Below are positions 11,301 to 26,300 of a DNA stretch of 64,000 nucleotides, one piece after another. This DNA comes from Ceratothoa steindachneri. Its lineage: Eukaryota > Arthropoda > Malacostraca > Isopoda > Cymothoidae. Positions within the stretch are counted from its first letter, which is position 1; each line of letters opens with the position of its first letter. The DNA lies in assembly GCA_963969495.1 (NCBI GenBank), contig OZ018329.1:74967354-75031353 (forward strand), given 5' to 3'. The position numbers and the translations under genes are program-made. The notes below the pieces were generated by a model. The model had not been told where the DNA came from, did not search any database, and saw nothing but the letters and a program-made list of their open reading frames with translations.

Positions 11301-14300
11301 TGTAACATGCTACACAGGGTACCCATCTCCGGGGAAAATGTGTGACAAATTACCAATGGATCTCCCACCCTAGGTCCCTCTCAATGGATATGGCTATCGC
11401 AACAAGCCCTTGCTATAGATACTGCATGCAGCCGCTGGCGTCCTCTTCGGTCATTTCCCACGAAACCTCGAGAAATAAACTTCCTTGGTCTCACCACAAA
11501 CCCTGTTTGCAACAATCTACTGGTTGTAGCCTAGTTCTTCCGGTTATATACTCTCTCATCTCGCCTGTCATCTCAAAATCCTAATTGTAGCAAATACCAG
11601 ACACGTCTGCGCCATGGTTTTACCTTCTTGCTACGATGTCCACAAATGTGTCTTTTGTCCCCGGGGGGAAAACGAGGGACGCAAGGTTGATCGCACCCTG
11701 GAGTACCCTCGTGTAAGCCTCCCTCTCAAAGGGGGTCGGTTCCCCGAAGTGCATGGTCCTAGTAACGTCAGTAGTACCTTCTGGAAGGTAAATAATGGGA
11801 AATTAATTGCACGTTTGAGTTTGGGGAAAATCTACGAATGTAGATAAATGGAAGAAAGGGAAATAGTGAAAATGTTAAGGATGAGAGAGAGTGAAATACA
11901 AGAACTTGTTAACCTCAAACAATGGGATCTAACGTATTATACAGGGTGCTAGGGCTAAATTTGATGATTTTTAATGTCTCCTTTTTTTATGAACAATTTG
12001 ATGTGTCGGTGAACAGTCACCTGCGTTAACTGACATGGGGGAATGAAAGCCATCAGAATATAGGAAAAAGAGTTACCTTCATCGTGATGATTCGCACCAG
12101 GTATCAAAATGCCGAAATCAGGAGTGGTGTTCAATGCTTTGATAACACTGTAAAGACTGTATGTGACATGGGCTACTGCAACAGAGAGTAAGAAGACCAA
12201 CAAAAAGAAACACATCAGGCATTTTGCTGGTTCCGCCCGCTTTCATCCAACAACTGCAGGACATGGTGATGTAAGACCCGAGCAAAGGAATTCTGGCTTT
12301 GGAGAGAGAAAGATGGGCGTTGGAGTTACCACCATGCAGGTTCAAGCGGCATATTCTGACAACAAAGGCCAAGGAGAACAGCTTAAGGAAGGCAAAGAAG
12401 CTTTTTTTCATCTGGTTCTTCTCAGATGAAAAGAAATTCTGCTACAACCACTTGCAGAATACTCAGAACAACAGGTGGCTTGCCTATAATCCAAGGGAGG
12501 TTTCACGTATCATGAAGACCAACTTCCCACAAATTGTGATGGTCTGTGGGTACGTTTTCAGTGATGGGGACGCCATACCTCCCCAAATCTTTGAGCAGGG
12601 GCTTAACCTCAATTCAGGTATCTGAAGCTGTTGGAGATTGTAGTAAAACCATGGATGAAGAGGGTGGCTGGTGGAAGGACATACCTTCGGAGAGTCAGAA
12701 GTGGTAATCGGAGAATTTATACATCACCAGCCTCAATTCAGGAGTCCTAGACCCCCCGATTGTAATCATATAGAGGCGCGGTTGAGAAAGACACCAACCA
12801 CTATGCCTGGAACCCCAAGGCCGAGCTGGTGGTCAATATCAAGAAAGGAGCTGTTCGAAGATTTTCCCAGAGACACAGTGAGGAACGCATGTGCCAGGTT
12901 CAGGAGCCGTCTTGAGGCCGTAGTGGAAGCTGAGGGTTGCTATTTTGAGTCAATTGTTATCTGCCAGCCATAATCTAGTTGATATTTTAAAAAGAATTAA
13001 ATACATTTATTTTCGCCTGAGATATTGCGGGGGGTTTTATTATGCAAACAGTCAAATTTAGCCCGAACACCCTCTACACTACAAGAAACAAGTTTGCAAA
13101 AAAAGAGCACAAGCGGTCAAAACATACAATCTACTCGTAGAACCATATTACAAAGGAAAATGGTGTCTCATACAATAATGCAAGAAAATAAAGAAAGGAG
13201 AAAATACGAACGAAAAAAAAGGATAATGCTGAGGACGAAAGCAAATGGTGTTCATCACAATTTAAAAGATCATCTCTTCCAAGGTAGTGAAAAAAGAATC
13301 TATTATCATAGAAGGGGAACTTCTCGAGATATCACACAACTCGAAGGTCGATAAAGGAGCAGGAATGTTATTGGAGATCCTCGCCCTGGTTATGGCCACG
13401 TTGCGTGAGCGATCATTACGTCGGACGAGATGTCCCTCATGTAAAAAAAACAAAAACCTTGGAAGTATCTCACCCTCCTCTTCAAGAAAGGTATTGCACA
13501 AGATAGCTTACTCAGGTACTGTCCTCCGCTGTCAAGGAGGTAAATGGAATGATTCGTGATGATCTTCTTGGTCTGATTCGATGGGATGTAATGGGCCAAG
13601 GCGGCGTTGCTGCCCACGGCACTAATCGCTTCGAACGAGTCCCCTCGGAAGTTGGTTTGTTCCCCTCGGAACCTTCTAAGGGGAGCCAGCACAGAGATCT
13701 CATCCCATTCAATTCCTTTTGCAATCTGAGTGAAAAATACGAAAAGGTTGAATGGAAATCACTAACATAAGATAGACCTTGCAGGAATCTCGCCTACAGC
13801 GCAGCTTTCTCGCAAAAGTCTAGCATCAAGGTCGCTGTTGTGCTATCATTGGTCATGTTGTGAACAAAGTCCGGTCGCTGCTTGCATAGGATGTATGCGT
13901 TTGCGTCGTTCAATCCTATGATGATGATCGCATCGGAGCCTCGCCAGGAAAAGCCATGAATGTCTTAGTTGGGCAGATAGATGGATTGCTCTCCCTGGGA
14001 GGTCAACATTATGTGGATTGTTGTCAGGTGTCATGTAGTTCATGAGGCTTTACGACCCTAAAAAACTAACCTACATAAGCAGCCACCTCCAAGAGAACCC
14101 CAAATACTCGAACCCCTTTTGGGGGTTTACAAACATAAAGCTAACACGACTGGATCAAACGATTAGGAGGCGACTTATGAACTGAATGAAGATCGACTCC
14201 ACCTCACCTCCAACTCCAGAAAAGCGAAGAACTCCACCAGAGCGACCGAGTCCTTGATCTGGGCCTCCATCATCGATGCCCCTTCTGCCCCCTCCTTCCG

Positions 14301-17300
14301 CGCTTTCCTCAACATGATCGGGGACGAGTGCAATACCCGCTTTTTCTCAGGAACCTGTTGGGAACCATATTCCGCAGATAGTTCAATCTAAACATGAACG
14401 TCACCTAAATTTATTATACATTTATCATCATTATTATTACTAACTAAAATTAAGGAAAAACCAAAAAGGGCATCTCCACCAGAAAGTTTTAAAGACTTCT
14501 AAAGAAGGAGGCGAGGTTAATGAAAGTGAAAAATGCGTGTAAGAATACCATCGAGTAGCTTCAAGAAGATCAATGGCAACTCCCAGGACCGGGGAGTCCA
14601 CGCTACGCTTCTCAAAGTGATCAGCCTCCGCAATGAACTCATCTCGCTGGGAATGAGTTAATGTGGAAATGGAGAAATAAGAAAAGCAAAGACAAAGAAG
14701 AAAATAGAACATATAGAAACAAAGAACTTACTGCCGAGTAGGTATAATAAGAAACACCGTCCGAATAAGGATGACTTTCGCTCAGCAGGACTTTCTTAAT
14801 AGCGTCCTTACGCGTGAAGTCAACGAGGAAGCTTCTCACCGAATCGTACGGATGAACCCTAAAGGGAGAATTAACACGAAGTCCCGGGGTTGGCCAACCT
14901 TGGCCAACCCTAGAGGTCCTGGAATTAGCCAACCTCACGTCACCCCTCGAGCTCCTGGTTTTGGTCAACCTCACACCAACCCTCGAGGTCCCCGTGTTGG
15001 CCAACCTCACGCTAACCCTCGAGATCACGGTGTTGGCCAACCTCTGACCAACCCTCGAGGTCCCGGGGTTGGTCAACCTCGCGCCAACCCCCGAGCCCTC
15101 AAATTATCTATAATGTCGTAGATGGATAGGGAACGGCATCCGTCTCTGTACCAGGTCGGCTCCCCCACCGACCAGATAATGAAACCAACATAGAGATGAG
15201 CATGACAATCGCTGATAGCGCGAGGGCACTAGGAGCCGGTGCTCTTGGATTTTGAGAAGTGTTTTTGACACCAACCAGCGAACAGGTAAGAAGTTTTGTC
15301 ACCCTGGGGTATGTGGATAGAAATACCCATTGGCCGGAAATAGTTCGCAAAGTGGTAAAGTTAGTGGAAGTGAAAATAGGCAAAGTTAGAGGAAGTAAAA
15401 ACTAGTGGTAGGTAGATAGGATGACGAACCAAAATTAGAAGCGACTTAGTATGTTAAGAGACAAGAAGGTGGGGCTCTTTTTTTTCCTCTAAGGCGTCTA
15501 TCTTGCGACTTCTATCATGGGCAAAGCCGCTGAAGTTTCAAACTTTAGCATAATCCTACATGACCCCCCAAAAAAGAAAATAAAAGGCGTCGGTGGGAGG
15601 GGGGAAGGGTGCAAGACCGTAAACCTGTATCTCTTTCTGCTGACCACATTATGGGTGGTCTGTTGAATCGTCTACAGATTTTTTTTTTTTTTTTGGGGGG
15701 GGGCTTTAACGCATTTAATTTGCTACCATGCCACTGGCAAATTTAATTTGCTACCATGCCCCCTGACAAATTCAATTTGCTACCATGCATACTGCCCAAT
15801 TCAATTTGCTACCATGCGCCATGCCAAATTCAATTTGCTACCATGCCCCCTGCCAAATTCAATTTGCTACCATGCCCCCTGTAAAACTCAATTTGCTACC
15901 ATGCCCCCTGCCAAATTCAATTTGCTACCATGCCCCCTGCCAAATCCAATTTGCAACCACGCCCCCAAATTTAATTTGCTACAATGCCTCTGACAAAATT
16001 CAATTTGCTACCATGCCCCTGACAAATTCAATTTACTACTATGCCTTGACAAATTCAATTTGCTACCATGCACACACAAATTTAATTTATTACCAAGCCC
16101 CTGGCAAATTCAATTTGCTACCATGCCCCCTGACAAATTTAATTTGCTAGCATGCACTGACAAACTAAAAAAAGGATCAAAATGTGCAACCACAACCATT
16201 TTAGTTAGCAAGGTTTAAGTCAACAATCTCGTGGTTTACACTTCTATATTTATCATTTCTATTCTATATGTGGGGGAAGCCGGATCCCGGATTCTTCGCG
16301 ACTCGGGGGAGGGGAGGGGTCAGATGAAGGCCACTTCCGATTATAGCTTAGAGCCCAAGACGCCCTCTGCCCAGACGGAAGTGTCCGGTTCGGGATACGA
16401 CAGTGTCTCGGTGGTTAACAAAATAAACCCAGAGCCCAAATCTGACCTCGGGCGAGAGCCTTACGAAGAAGCACGAGACCCTAAGAACCCAAAGGTACTT
16501 TCCTCGTTCAGGTGAAACTCCGCTGAGGGCCGGACCCTTTACCATTTCGGGAAGGGACCAGGCTGAGGCTGGCCTGTTCTCCCTTAGGGTTCCATCGAGA
16601 GAAGCGGTATGGGAAAGGTTTGGCACATACCGCCCTCCTCACTAACAGGAAAACCTCCGCCCTCCTCACTAACAGGAAAACCTATAAAGAGACTAAGAGA
16701 GCTAAGGGTTCTTCTCCCTCCGTGGCTGGGGTCCAGGAACCAGAAGGGTCGTCTCCCGACTCTGGGAGTAACTGGGCCATGGATGGCACATGCCCCACGA
16801 AAGCCCAGCTGAGACAAACCTCAAATACGGTCCTTGGAGTTCAGCCGGATTGCCGGACTAAGGTATGGACTCTAACCGGGGCTAACATAAGTAATTACGT
16901 GGCCCCAATTCGGGAGAGAGACTTAAGTCTGCTCAGCTGCATTCGGTTTCTCTGCGACGCCTGACACACACTCACCAGATTCTTTAAATTACCTCGCTTG
17001 AAGAGCCATGTGGAGACGTTACATATGCTTACTTGATGCACATTCCAGCTTCACTGCAGCTGTGGAGGTCTAGATGTTGTTCGACTTCTTCAGAAAGCCG
17101 ATCATAATCCAGCAGGAACAAATGAATTGTTCCCATTTCTTCAGCTTCTAGAACGAGGTAACTCCGGAAAACTGCGAGGAAAATATAAACAAGACTTCAA
17201 AAACGAAGTGGTTGGAATCGCCATCAGGTCCTGCCACAGGGTCAAGGGAAAGAAGGAAATGGATACAAGTATCGGGAATAATTTAAAGCTCGGTCGTAAA

Positions 17301-20300
17301 TAATGAATCCCTCTACCACAAGTTCATCTCACGCATTCTTAAAAAAAAAAAAATCAAAAAAAAAAATCACGCATTCATGGTGTAATAACCGAGCGAGTTC
17401 TCAACCTGGCCTTCCCTGGGGGTGATGTCTAAGGCGTTTCTAAAGTAGAGGGTACCTTGAGCCAAGTGGCTTAAAATACTATTCCCTTATACATAATTTC
17501 CAGGTATTAAAATGTAGATAGCGATTATTGGTGCAGCATACCAATCAAATGTATGCAATGTGAGTGTATTATTAATTTTAGAGAGGGCGCCTTTGATGTA
17601 CATTACAGTACAGATGATTTGCACAGTATTGCCTTTGCTACGGCACTGTGTCTTGTTTGTTTTGGTTGTATGTATTTTATTTACTGGTCACTGTTTTCTT
17701 CTATTAATTTATTTCTTCGCTTCCAGAATTCATCAATGTATTGCTTGTATTTATTGTTGTTTTCTTTGAGCGTCGTTTTAAATAATAATATGTCTTCTAG
17801 GATTATGTCTTCTGTTATCTCATATTTATTTCTTACAGTTTCTAAACTTGTACATTCTTTTAAAAAGTGTTCAAGTGTTTCGTCTTGGTTCTGATTACAT
17901 ATTACACACGTTGTATTTTCATTTTTAAAGCGATTTCTCGTTAGTTTTATGGTATTCGAGAGGCATCTGAATTGGAGCACACAACTGAAACTGCCTAAGA
18001 ACTGCCACATAAGAGGACGGCTGATAAAATTTCTTACCACTTTAATTAACTACTATTCAACCTTTTTCTTTCTATTTAATAAGGATTTCAAACAAAGTGA
18101 TGTTGGTATGCATCAGCGCCATCAAAACTATCACCGACTCTAGAATAACAATATGCAAAAAAACAATAACAATAAAAGAAAGGAAAAACGAAAAGGGCAG
18201 CAGGAAGAACACTCGGGGGTTGAAGGGAGGCCCCTGCGCAGGAACGTGCGAGCTATAAAAAAAACAGACAACAGCAACAACAAAAAAGTTAGATAAGATG
18301 GAGGAGGCCAGCATCCTCCAAAAAGTCAAAAAGTCTACACGTCAGTGGGCACGAACTCGTCCCGAGTAAAAGGGACAAGCGAACGCGACCCCGCTCATCC
18401 CGGTACCGGGATATATAACGTGCGCGAAGATCATCCAGACTGGGGGAACATTCAACGAGAATGTGCCGAACAGTCTGGGGGACAACACAGTCGTCACAAT
18501 AAGGTGCAGGCGAGCGCTCCATCAAATGCCGGTGCATCCCGCGAGTGTGGCCAATTCAGAGACGAGAGAAAGCAGCATGAAGCTGTCACGGTAGTTGGGG
18601 CTAGGTCCATGGGAACAGTCGCGACGCAATGGCACACAACTTTAAGTTCCCTTCGACCATCTCCCATCTTCTTTGCCAAGCAGCCAGGAGAGCTTCTCGT
18701 ATTCCTGCAATGTAATCGGTGTGAGGAAGAGCGAAACGCTGGTCTACTCACCCAGGCCTCGCAGACTCTTTGGCGCCCTCATTCCCCGCAATTTCTACAT
18801 ATCCAGGAACCCAGCATAAGATAATCTCGAGATCCGACCAGCTTGCCAAAACCGTGACGTCACGGATATCGCGAACCAGGGTATGCGGAGATTCCAATGC
18901 CCCGAGAGCACTCAGGACGCTTTGTGAGTCGTTATAGATCACAATCCGGTCTTCGAACCAGGCACGTCGCGTAATCTCCGGTACCGAGCAGCGTATTGTA
19001 ACCAAGCTCGGCCGTGAAGACAGACGCAGCGCTTGGCAGAGCCCCGCTGACTTCAAACAAAGGGGATACGGCGTAGAAACCGACCCCCTCTTGGGACTTG
19101 GAGCCATTCGTATACACTGGCACGGTTCCAGCGTGACACTAAGTGTGCTTCAAAAAGGCCGAACGCAATACTCTCGGCGCTGTAGAAGCTTTGGGAGCAG
19201 AGGCATGGTGAGAAATGGTCAAAGGTGGTACCCTCCAGGGTGGCGTCCTGGGGAGAACCAGAGGCACCACCGACCCGAGAGCTATACCTAGCTCAGGAAG
19301 GAGTTTCCTGGCCCTAAAGCCGAAGGGAATTACGGTATGACTGGCCTCTCTCGGTGGCATAGGCACCGTCGATATCAGCTACGAATGCAGTGAGAGCTGT
19401 TGGCAACTGAGGGAGGCGCCGGGATCGCACGTACATGCGAGAAATGCGCTGTGCACAGCGCTGAGCGAGTGACATCTCCCCAGTATCGACAGTAAGCTCT
19501 CAATGGGGAAAGTGCGGAAGGCACCGGTCGCCAGGCGAAGGCCAGTGTGGTTGATAGAGTGCACCTTCCGCAGTACACGCTGGGCTGCGGATGCATAAAA
19601 CTCGCATTCGTAGTCGAGCTTCAAACAAACAAAGAATCGATAAAAAAGTAAGGCAGTAGCTCTATCAGCGCCCCAAGCAATGAACGTCACGGAACGAAGA
19701 ATATCCATGGCACGGGTACAATAGACCCTAAGGCTGCGAATATGAGCCTCCCGAGTGAGGCGTTGGTCAAATACAAGACCAACGAAACTGTGCGAGTCCA
19801 CCACTTCAAGCGCACCCCATTGAGAAGTAAGTCTGGGTCAGGATGGAGCCGTGGATGGCGGCAGAAGTGCACCACATTAGTCTTGGCTAAGGAAAACCGA
19901 AACCTGTGCGCTTCGGCATAGCGAGAGACGCGGTTCAATGCCTATTAGAGTCGACGCCCTAGAGTTGGCATCTGAGCCACGCCAAAAGAGATCGAAAAGT
20001 TGTCCAGGTAGAGCGTAGTGAGAACATCTTTCGGCAGCACCGAGGTAATGCCGTTGATGCTCAGGGCAAAGAGTGCGACACTGTGGACACTTCCTTGCGG
20101 GACACCCTCTTCGTGCTGCATTGGGCTGGAGTGGGCTTTCCCACCAGTACGTGGAATCGACGATCCCCCCAAAATTCAGATATAAAGATTGGGAGGCGTC
20201 CCCTCGCCCCCATCGTGTGGAGAGTCTCCATAATACGGTATCGCCTAGTGCTGTCTACGAAAGAAGGCTCCGCAGATGGCATTTTTCAGTCGGAGCAGAG

Positions 20301-23300
20301 CATCCGACGTGCAGTGGAATTTGCGAAGCCGCACTCTGCATAAGATAGATATCCTCCGCTGTCCAGAAAAAGTCTTAGTTAAGATATACCAATTTCTCCA
20401 TCAACTTGGGCGGAAACCGACCGGGGTAGAGTGATCTCTCCTCGGTTTGTGAAAAGCGAGCACAGTAGCAATTCGCCAGGAATCTAGCAGGATACCCTCT
20501 ACCCAGATCCTGATGAACAAATCTAATAAAGGCCATACCTCGCTCACCAAGATGTCGAAGCATGGCGTACGCGACATCGTCCGGAGCAGGGGCGGTGTCT
20601 GCGCACGAAGCGGAGCGCCACTCACTCAGAGTAAACCTGTCGTTGAAGGGTTCTCTGCCTCTGAAGGTAAAGTCCAGTCGGCGGGCTAGGGCGACATCAC
20701 GGCCCGCATTGAATGCTGCTGGTAGAAGAGCATCACGCCTAGAGAATGAGGAAAAAGCGATCGCGAAGGATTCCGCCACGGACGCGGGGTCCGAAATTGC
20801 CGTCCCATTCTCCTGGAGAACGAGGGGAGGGGAGGGGGGTACTGCGAGAACTTGCCCCGAATCCTTTTGACTCGCTTCCACACCTCTGCTAGAGGGGTCT
20901 CCCCGTTAAGTGAAGAAACGTATGCCCCTCTAACAAGAGCGTCGGGCGTGCTTTGAAATATACCAGAACCTAGCCCTAGCCCGGCAAAATTCACCGACAG
21001 TAAAATCGTTCGGGCGACGCTTATAGCGCATTTAGACATAACGCTTCTGTCTGAGGGCTGTACCACACTCAACTGACCACCACGGGAGTGGTCGGAGTGT
21101 AAAACGGCCAGACCTAGGAATAGTAGTCAGGCCCACGGCGATGAGGTTGCCAGAGAAGAACTCAACGGCCTCATCTACCGACCTAAACTCCTTTGCTGTG
21201 CATCCGGAGAGCACAAATATGGATCGAGTCAGGAAATGAAGCGGTTCTCAGGCAGTGATGCATAAACTCATCCACATTCAAGACACCTATTTCCAGCTCG
21301 TAGATTAGGTCGGCAAGGACTTGACCCCGAGGATTAATCGAGTAGTCTCCCCAGAGGGGGTGTCTACGGTTCAGATCTCCGAGCAAGAGAAAAGCCTCGG
21401 CAAACGTGCCACAGCGCGTCGGAAGTCGGCTGACGGTGGAATGTACGCGGAAATAACAGTATATGTACTTCCTATCCAGTTGCAGCTGCGCAGCTACTGC
21501 CTGAAAGGAACTATCTAAAGCGAAGAGAAGAATGGAGACATCATGCCGTGTGTAAATCGCACATCCTCCTGACCGGCCCCCATCCCGTGGTGACTGGTGG
21601 TGGGGTCGCAAAACCCTTATACGCCGGGACGGTGTGCAGGGGGCAGGTGCCCAGCATAGTCTCCAGTAAAAAGATAGCTAACGGGGAACGGAACGAGACG
21701 AGCCTCCGCAGCTCCTCCCAATTGGCCCAGTGTCTGCGGCAATTCCATTGAAGGAATATACCCTCCAGGCCTAGCTCGGAAAAGATGCGGGGGCGCTCTT
21801 CGAAGAGAAGACCCTCACGAGAATGGCCGTACACTTCCCGGAGGCAGAACTCCGGGCGCTGTTGGCCGGACAATGCGCTGAAGTCGCTGTCGCCTTCGAG
21901 GACTTACCGGGGAAGGTTTGGCTCGCCATACGAGTCTTTTCCTCCGTCAGCCCAGAAACTTAGGCGAGCGGTGGTGCTTCGGAGGCGGGGGTCCCTCTTT
22001 TCGAGGATGCACCGTATCCGAGCGACCCAGCCTATCACTGTCCACTGGTTATGGACGTAGGAGCCGAAGCTCCTTTAGTGCTGTCCTCCTATCAGGGGGC
22101 AGCTTTTGGAACCCCGGAAGATAACCTCACGACCAACTTCAGGGGTGTTGCCTCCTGCGAGTCTAACGACTCAGTGGAGGCGTGCGGCCGTTTCGCCTCA
22201 CGGGAAACGGTCACGCTGGGAAAAGGGAGGGGAGCTCTGGTTTTAGTCGGGGATGGGTGTGGACACTTTGTGCCGCCAGCTTTACCAGAGAAGCTCCCGG
22301 GGTGGGTAGAACCAGCAGAAGGGTTCCGAATGGGCGCGGAAACGACCGTGTTCGTAGGCCTGGAGGGGCCAGGAGCAGAGGGCGTCTTTCTTAGCATTGA
22401 GGTATAAGACGTCCCAGGCAGAGACGGGCGCGCCAGGACAAAGTCCTTGGCCTCGTGAAATGAAATCCTTGGTCTTAAGGGCCAGGATGTCCTCTTCAAG
22501 GAGATACGCACACATTGCTTCGAGGAAGCGGGGTGCGGCTCTCCGCAATTGACACACTTGGCAACACACGACTTGAACTTATCGTGTGCAGCCTTTGAGC
22601 AATTTAAACAAACTTCGGGTAACCCCGACTTTGCGCGCCTACAAGAGCGATTAGTATGGGCGAAGCGATGAGAGTAATAGCACCTCTGCGACAGTGGCAT
22701 GAATGCCTTCACGCGGTAGCGATACTAACCGGCACGCACTGACTCAGGGAGCTTATCACAGTCGAACGTGACGAAGAGTGTAGGGGTTGGTTTTCTCATA
22801 ATACGCTCGACCTTGACTGCCCCATGGTCGGTCAGCTCTAAAGTGATGCAATCGATGGAGCAGTCCACGAGTTCCCTCGCATAAACTACTACTCTCACTA
22901 AGTTCATGGTAGAGTGTGGGATCAGACTCATCGGCGTGCCATCAAGTGTCCGAAGGGCACTAATCATGGCCGCCTAGGAGGGATTCGACGCATCCGCCAG
23001 AAGGCTACCGTCCGAGAAACGGGTCACCGGCTCTCTACCAATAACGCTAGCTAGCTCTCCTGTGATAGATCATGTTGCCCTTAGCCAACATGCTGCCATC
23101 AGTCGAGCGTTTGAAGCCAGCAGGCTCGACGTAATCGAGGCTCCGCTCTGCGCAGTTCTGGTCTTCGTCTGGGACTCCCTACCCGGGAAGCAACGGGGCC
23201 AGACGTGCCTGGTTGCTTATCAAAAGGGCAGCAGACCCATCCATCCCCGCGGCCCCCGCATATGGAGAGGAGCCCCGAGTCTTTTTTCTTTCTTTTTTTT

Positions 23301-26300
23301 AGGGGAGGAGGGCAGGGAATGAACCCGCTTCTCTCCGCCGGCAGGAGATCCCAGGCCAGATGGACCAGCCTCAGCAAGATCCTTCTCCGAGATGGAGAAG
23401 CTCCCGGCTACCACAGGGGCACCAGTGGGAGGAGGAGATCCCTCCTCTCCTTTTAAAGTCTTGGAGACCCGAGCCGTCTGAGGAGGACCTCGCACAAGGG
23501 CGGCCACTCCTACCAAGGGCGTAAGTTGCGGCCATTAAAATTCCAGCTTACTACTAGGTTAATTTAAAATTCACAAAAACAAACAAACAAACAAGACAAA
23601 AACAACAACAAACAAAACCCGCCAAAAATAAGTAACAGAACAAAGGTAAGAACGAAGCACGCTCCGGGGTCGGGACGAGGCCCGCGATTCCGCAACGAAA
23701 CCTAGTCCTCCAAGTACGATTATTTATTCTTGGGTCATGGAATGATGCTAGTTTTCATGAAAAAAAACTGTCATAGAAGATTATATAAAAAGATTTGTCT
23801 GATAAATGAAGCGAGAAAATGAATTAAGTCAAAATAAGGAATGCTGACGGCTGCGTAGACTAGGTGCTATTCTGTGCCTAGCCTATCCGAATTTCTGTAG
23901 CCATGGAGACCACTGAGCCTACGTATAACGTTAATTCAACCGAATTTCTGAAGCTATAAGATCACATGGCCTAAGAGTAGCGTTAAATGAATCACACCAA
24001 TTTCCATAGCCAGAGAAAACTCTTTATGTAATTACAAGCATATCTTCCATTATGCCAACATACGAGTCCAAATACAAATTGGGTCAAATCAGACACTTAC
24101 CTGGATTAAACGGGAAGTCAGAGCCACGTAAATTCAAAAGCCACGCCACTTCATCTAGCGCTGTCACGACCAACAAGTCGGCCTTGAGCTCTTTCATGTC
24201 TTTACGAATAGCTTGAACTTTATCCTGCCATCGAGTTCCTGTTCAAAAGAAAAGTATTGTAAAATTATGGTTTTTTGCCCAGCTTCTAAATTGCCTTCTC
24301 TCGTTTCATCCAATCTTTCTTGGTATCGGTAGTCTATATTTCCCTAGGTTTACTGCAGTACTTTACCTTCCCTTATTTCTTCAATTTGGAAGTTGTGCCT
24401 TAACTGGTTGTATCTTAACATCAAGATCTCGGTACACAGAGTACAGGGTGGTAGTGTGCTAACATACCTCAATGTCTTATACCAGGGGTCGGGTAACTTT
24501 TGGGGATGTTACCCCGTAAGAATTTGTAGTAAAATGAATTTACCCCTGACTTTGAAGTACTCTGGGGGACAAACCAATTTACTTATAAAAATCATGGATA
24601 ATAGACAAAAAAAAATTATATTGGGATAATTGTTTAATTTTTTATTTCATCTATCATTAGGAAATAAAATTCTGTCTTTTTGACATGGAAATAGCACAGG
24701 AAAAAATTGTAGGAAATTATATACTTATAAACAGAAAAAAACAGTAATTTTTGAGAATTACATAGCACACAAGCAAAATTATTGACTATGTCACTATCAT
24801 GTGCTTAAAATTAGTACAAAAACAAAAATAGGAAAATGTTATTGAATCCACTATTATGGGAAAAAATGTTTACCCTTTCTGGTATGAGAATGATACACAA
24901 ATAAAACTAATGAAAAAAATTATTGAAAACTTGAATATATCAGCTCCCCAGGCTTTGGAAAAATGACACTGTTTCATCTTTGATACAACAATTTCAATAT
25001 CAGGGATTTTTGATGTCACTGCTACTTTGATGCTGTCTTCAGGGTCCAACAGTTTTCTGTATTTTGTTTTTAGATTTACAAGGGTAGAAAAACATTGTTC
25101 GCAAAGGTAGGTTGTTGCAAAAGGTAGCAGCATTTTAGTTGCTTACAAATGTGCAGTTTTATAAGCCTTTGCAGCTTTTGACATCCAAAAACTTGAGAGG
25201 TCTTCTTTGGTCTCAAATTCCATGCTTGTTTCACTGTTGGAACGCAGTTCAATAAGCTCTTCTGCCAATCCATTAGGCTCTTTAGGCAAATCAGCGAGTT
25301 CACATTTGAAGGGATTTACAACCCAGCTGACAGTATGTGAATCAAGCTCTGGAAAGTAGTCACAGAACGTATTCCAAAGTTTGGTCAGGTGCCTTGTGAC
25401 TGATTCCTTCACGTCACTAAAACTGTAGGCTTCACATTCTTCCAAAAACTCTGCCAGGTTTGGAAAGACAGCAATCTTATTGGCATTTACTTTTTGGTTC
25501 CAAAACTGAAAGCTTTGATACAAATGCTGAATTTTTTTCCCTTGCTAAGATGAGATTGATTTTCTTTCCTTGCAATTCCTTGTTCAGCGCATTTACATGC
25601 CAAAAAACGTCAGCTAAGTATGCAAGAAGAGCTAGCCAGGTTGATTTTCTGAACTTCTCTGCAAGTGTGTCTTTTGATCTTGCAGGAATATTTCAAGTTC
25701 GGTTTTAAGAGCCCACACTCTATTCAAGACACTTCGACGTGAAAGCCACCTCACTTCCGTATGGAAAAGAAGGGTTGAATATTCAGCCTCTCCATCCTCA
25801 CATAAATCACGAAACATCGTGTTTAGCGCATGCCCTTTTACAATATTGACAATCTTAATTACATCATTCAACACAGCTTCCAACTCTGGTTCCAAATCCT
25901 TCACAACTAATGCCTGACGATGTATCATACAATGGATGACCTGAATATTTGGATTCTGTTGTTTGGTCAAAGCCACAAAACCAGTGACGTAACCAAGCAT
26001 GGCAGGAGCTCCATCAACTGATACTGCAATACAATCTTCCCACTTTAAATCAATACTTTGTTTTTTGAAGTATGCATCAACCTTATTGAACACATCAATA
26101 CCACGAGTTCTCAACTCAAGAGGAGAACATAGCAACATTTCTTCTTCAATTTCATCAGAACCCCTGTATCGAACGTATACCATCAGCTGCGAATTGCTAC
26201 TGACATCTGTAGTCTCATCAAGTTGAATGGCAAACTCTTCACTCTTTTTTACTGAATAAATCACTTGTTCTCTCATATTTTCTGCCAAGATGGAAATTCC

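Noticed and set aside
13390..13436. Minus-strand RDISSDVMIAHATWP after a short intron, resembling DGTTDVTRT-H
   Set aside because: No acceptor puts it in phase with the DSGGQY exon and it meets a stop at once. The true exon with GTTDVTRTMHFG is at 11780-11624 with exact phase and spacing.
15711..16165. CRISPR array
   Set aside because: Units are contiguous, diverged and without unique spacers; the DNA is eukaryotic. It is a minisatellite.
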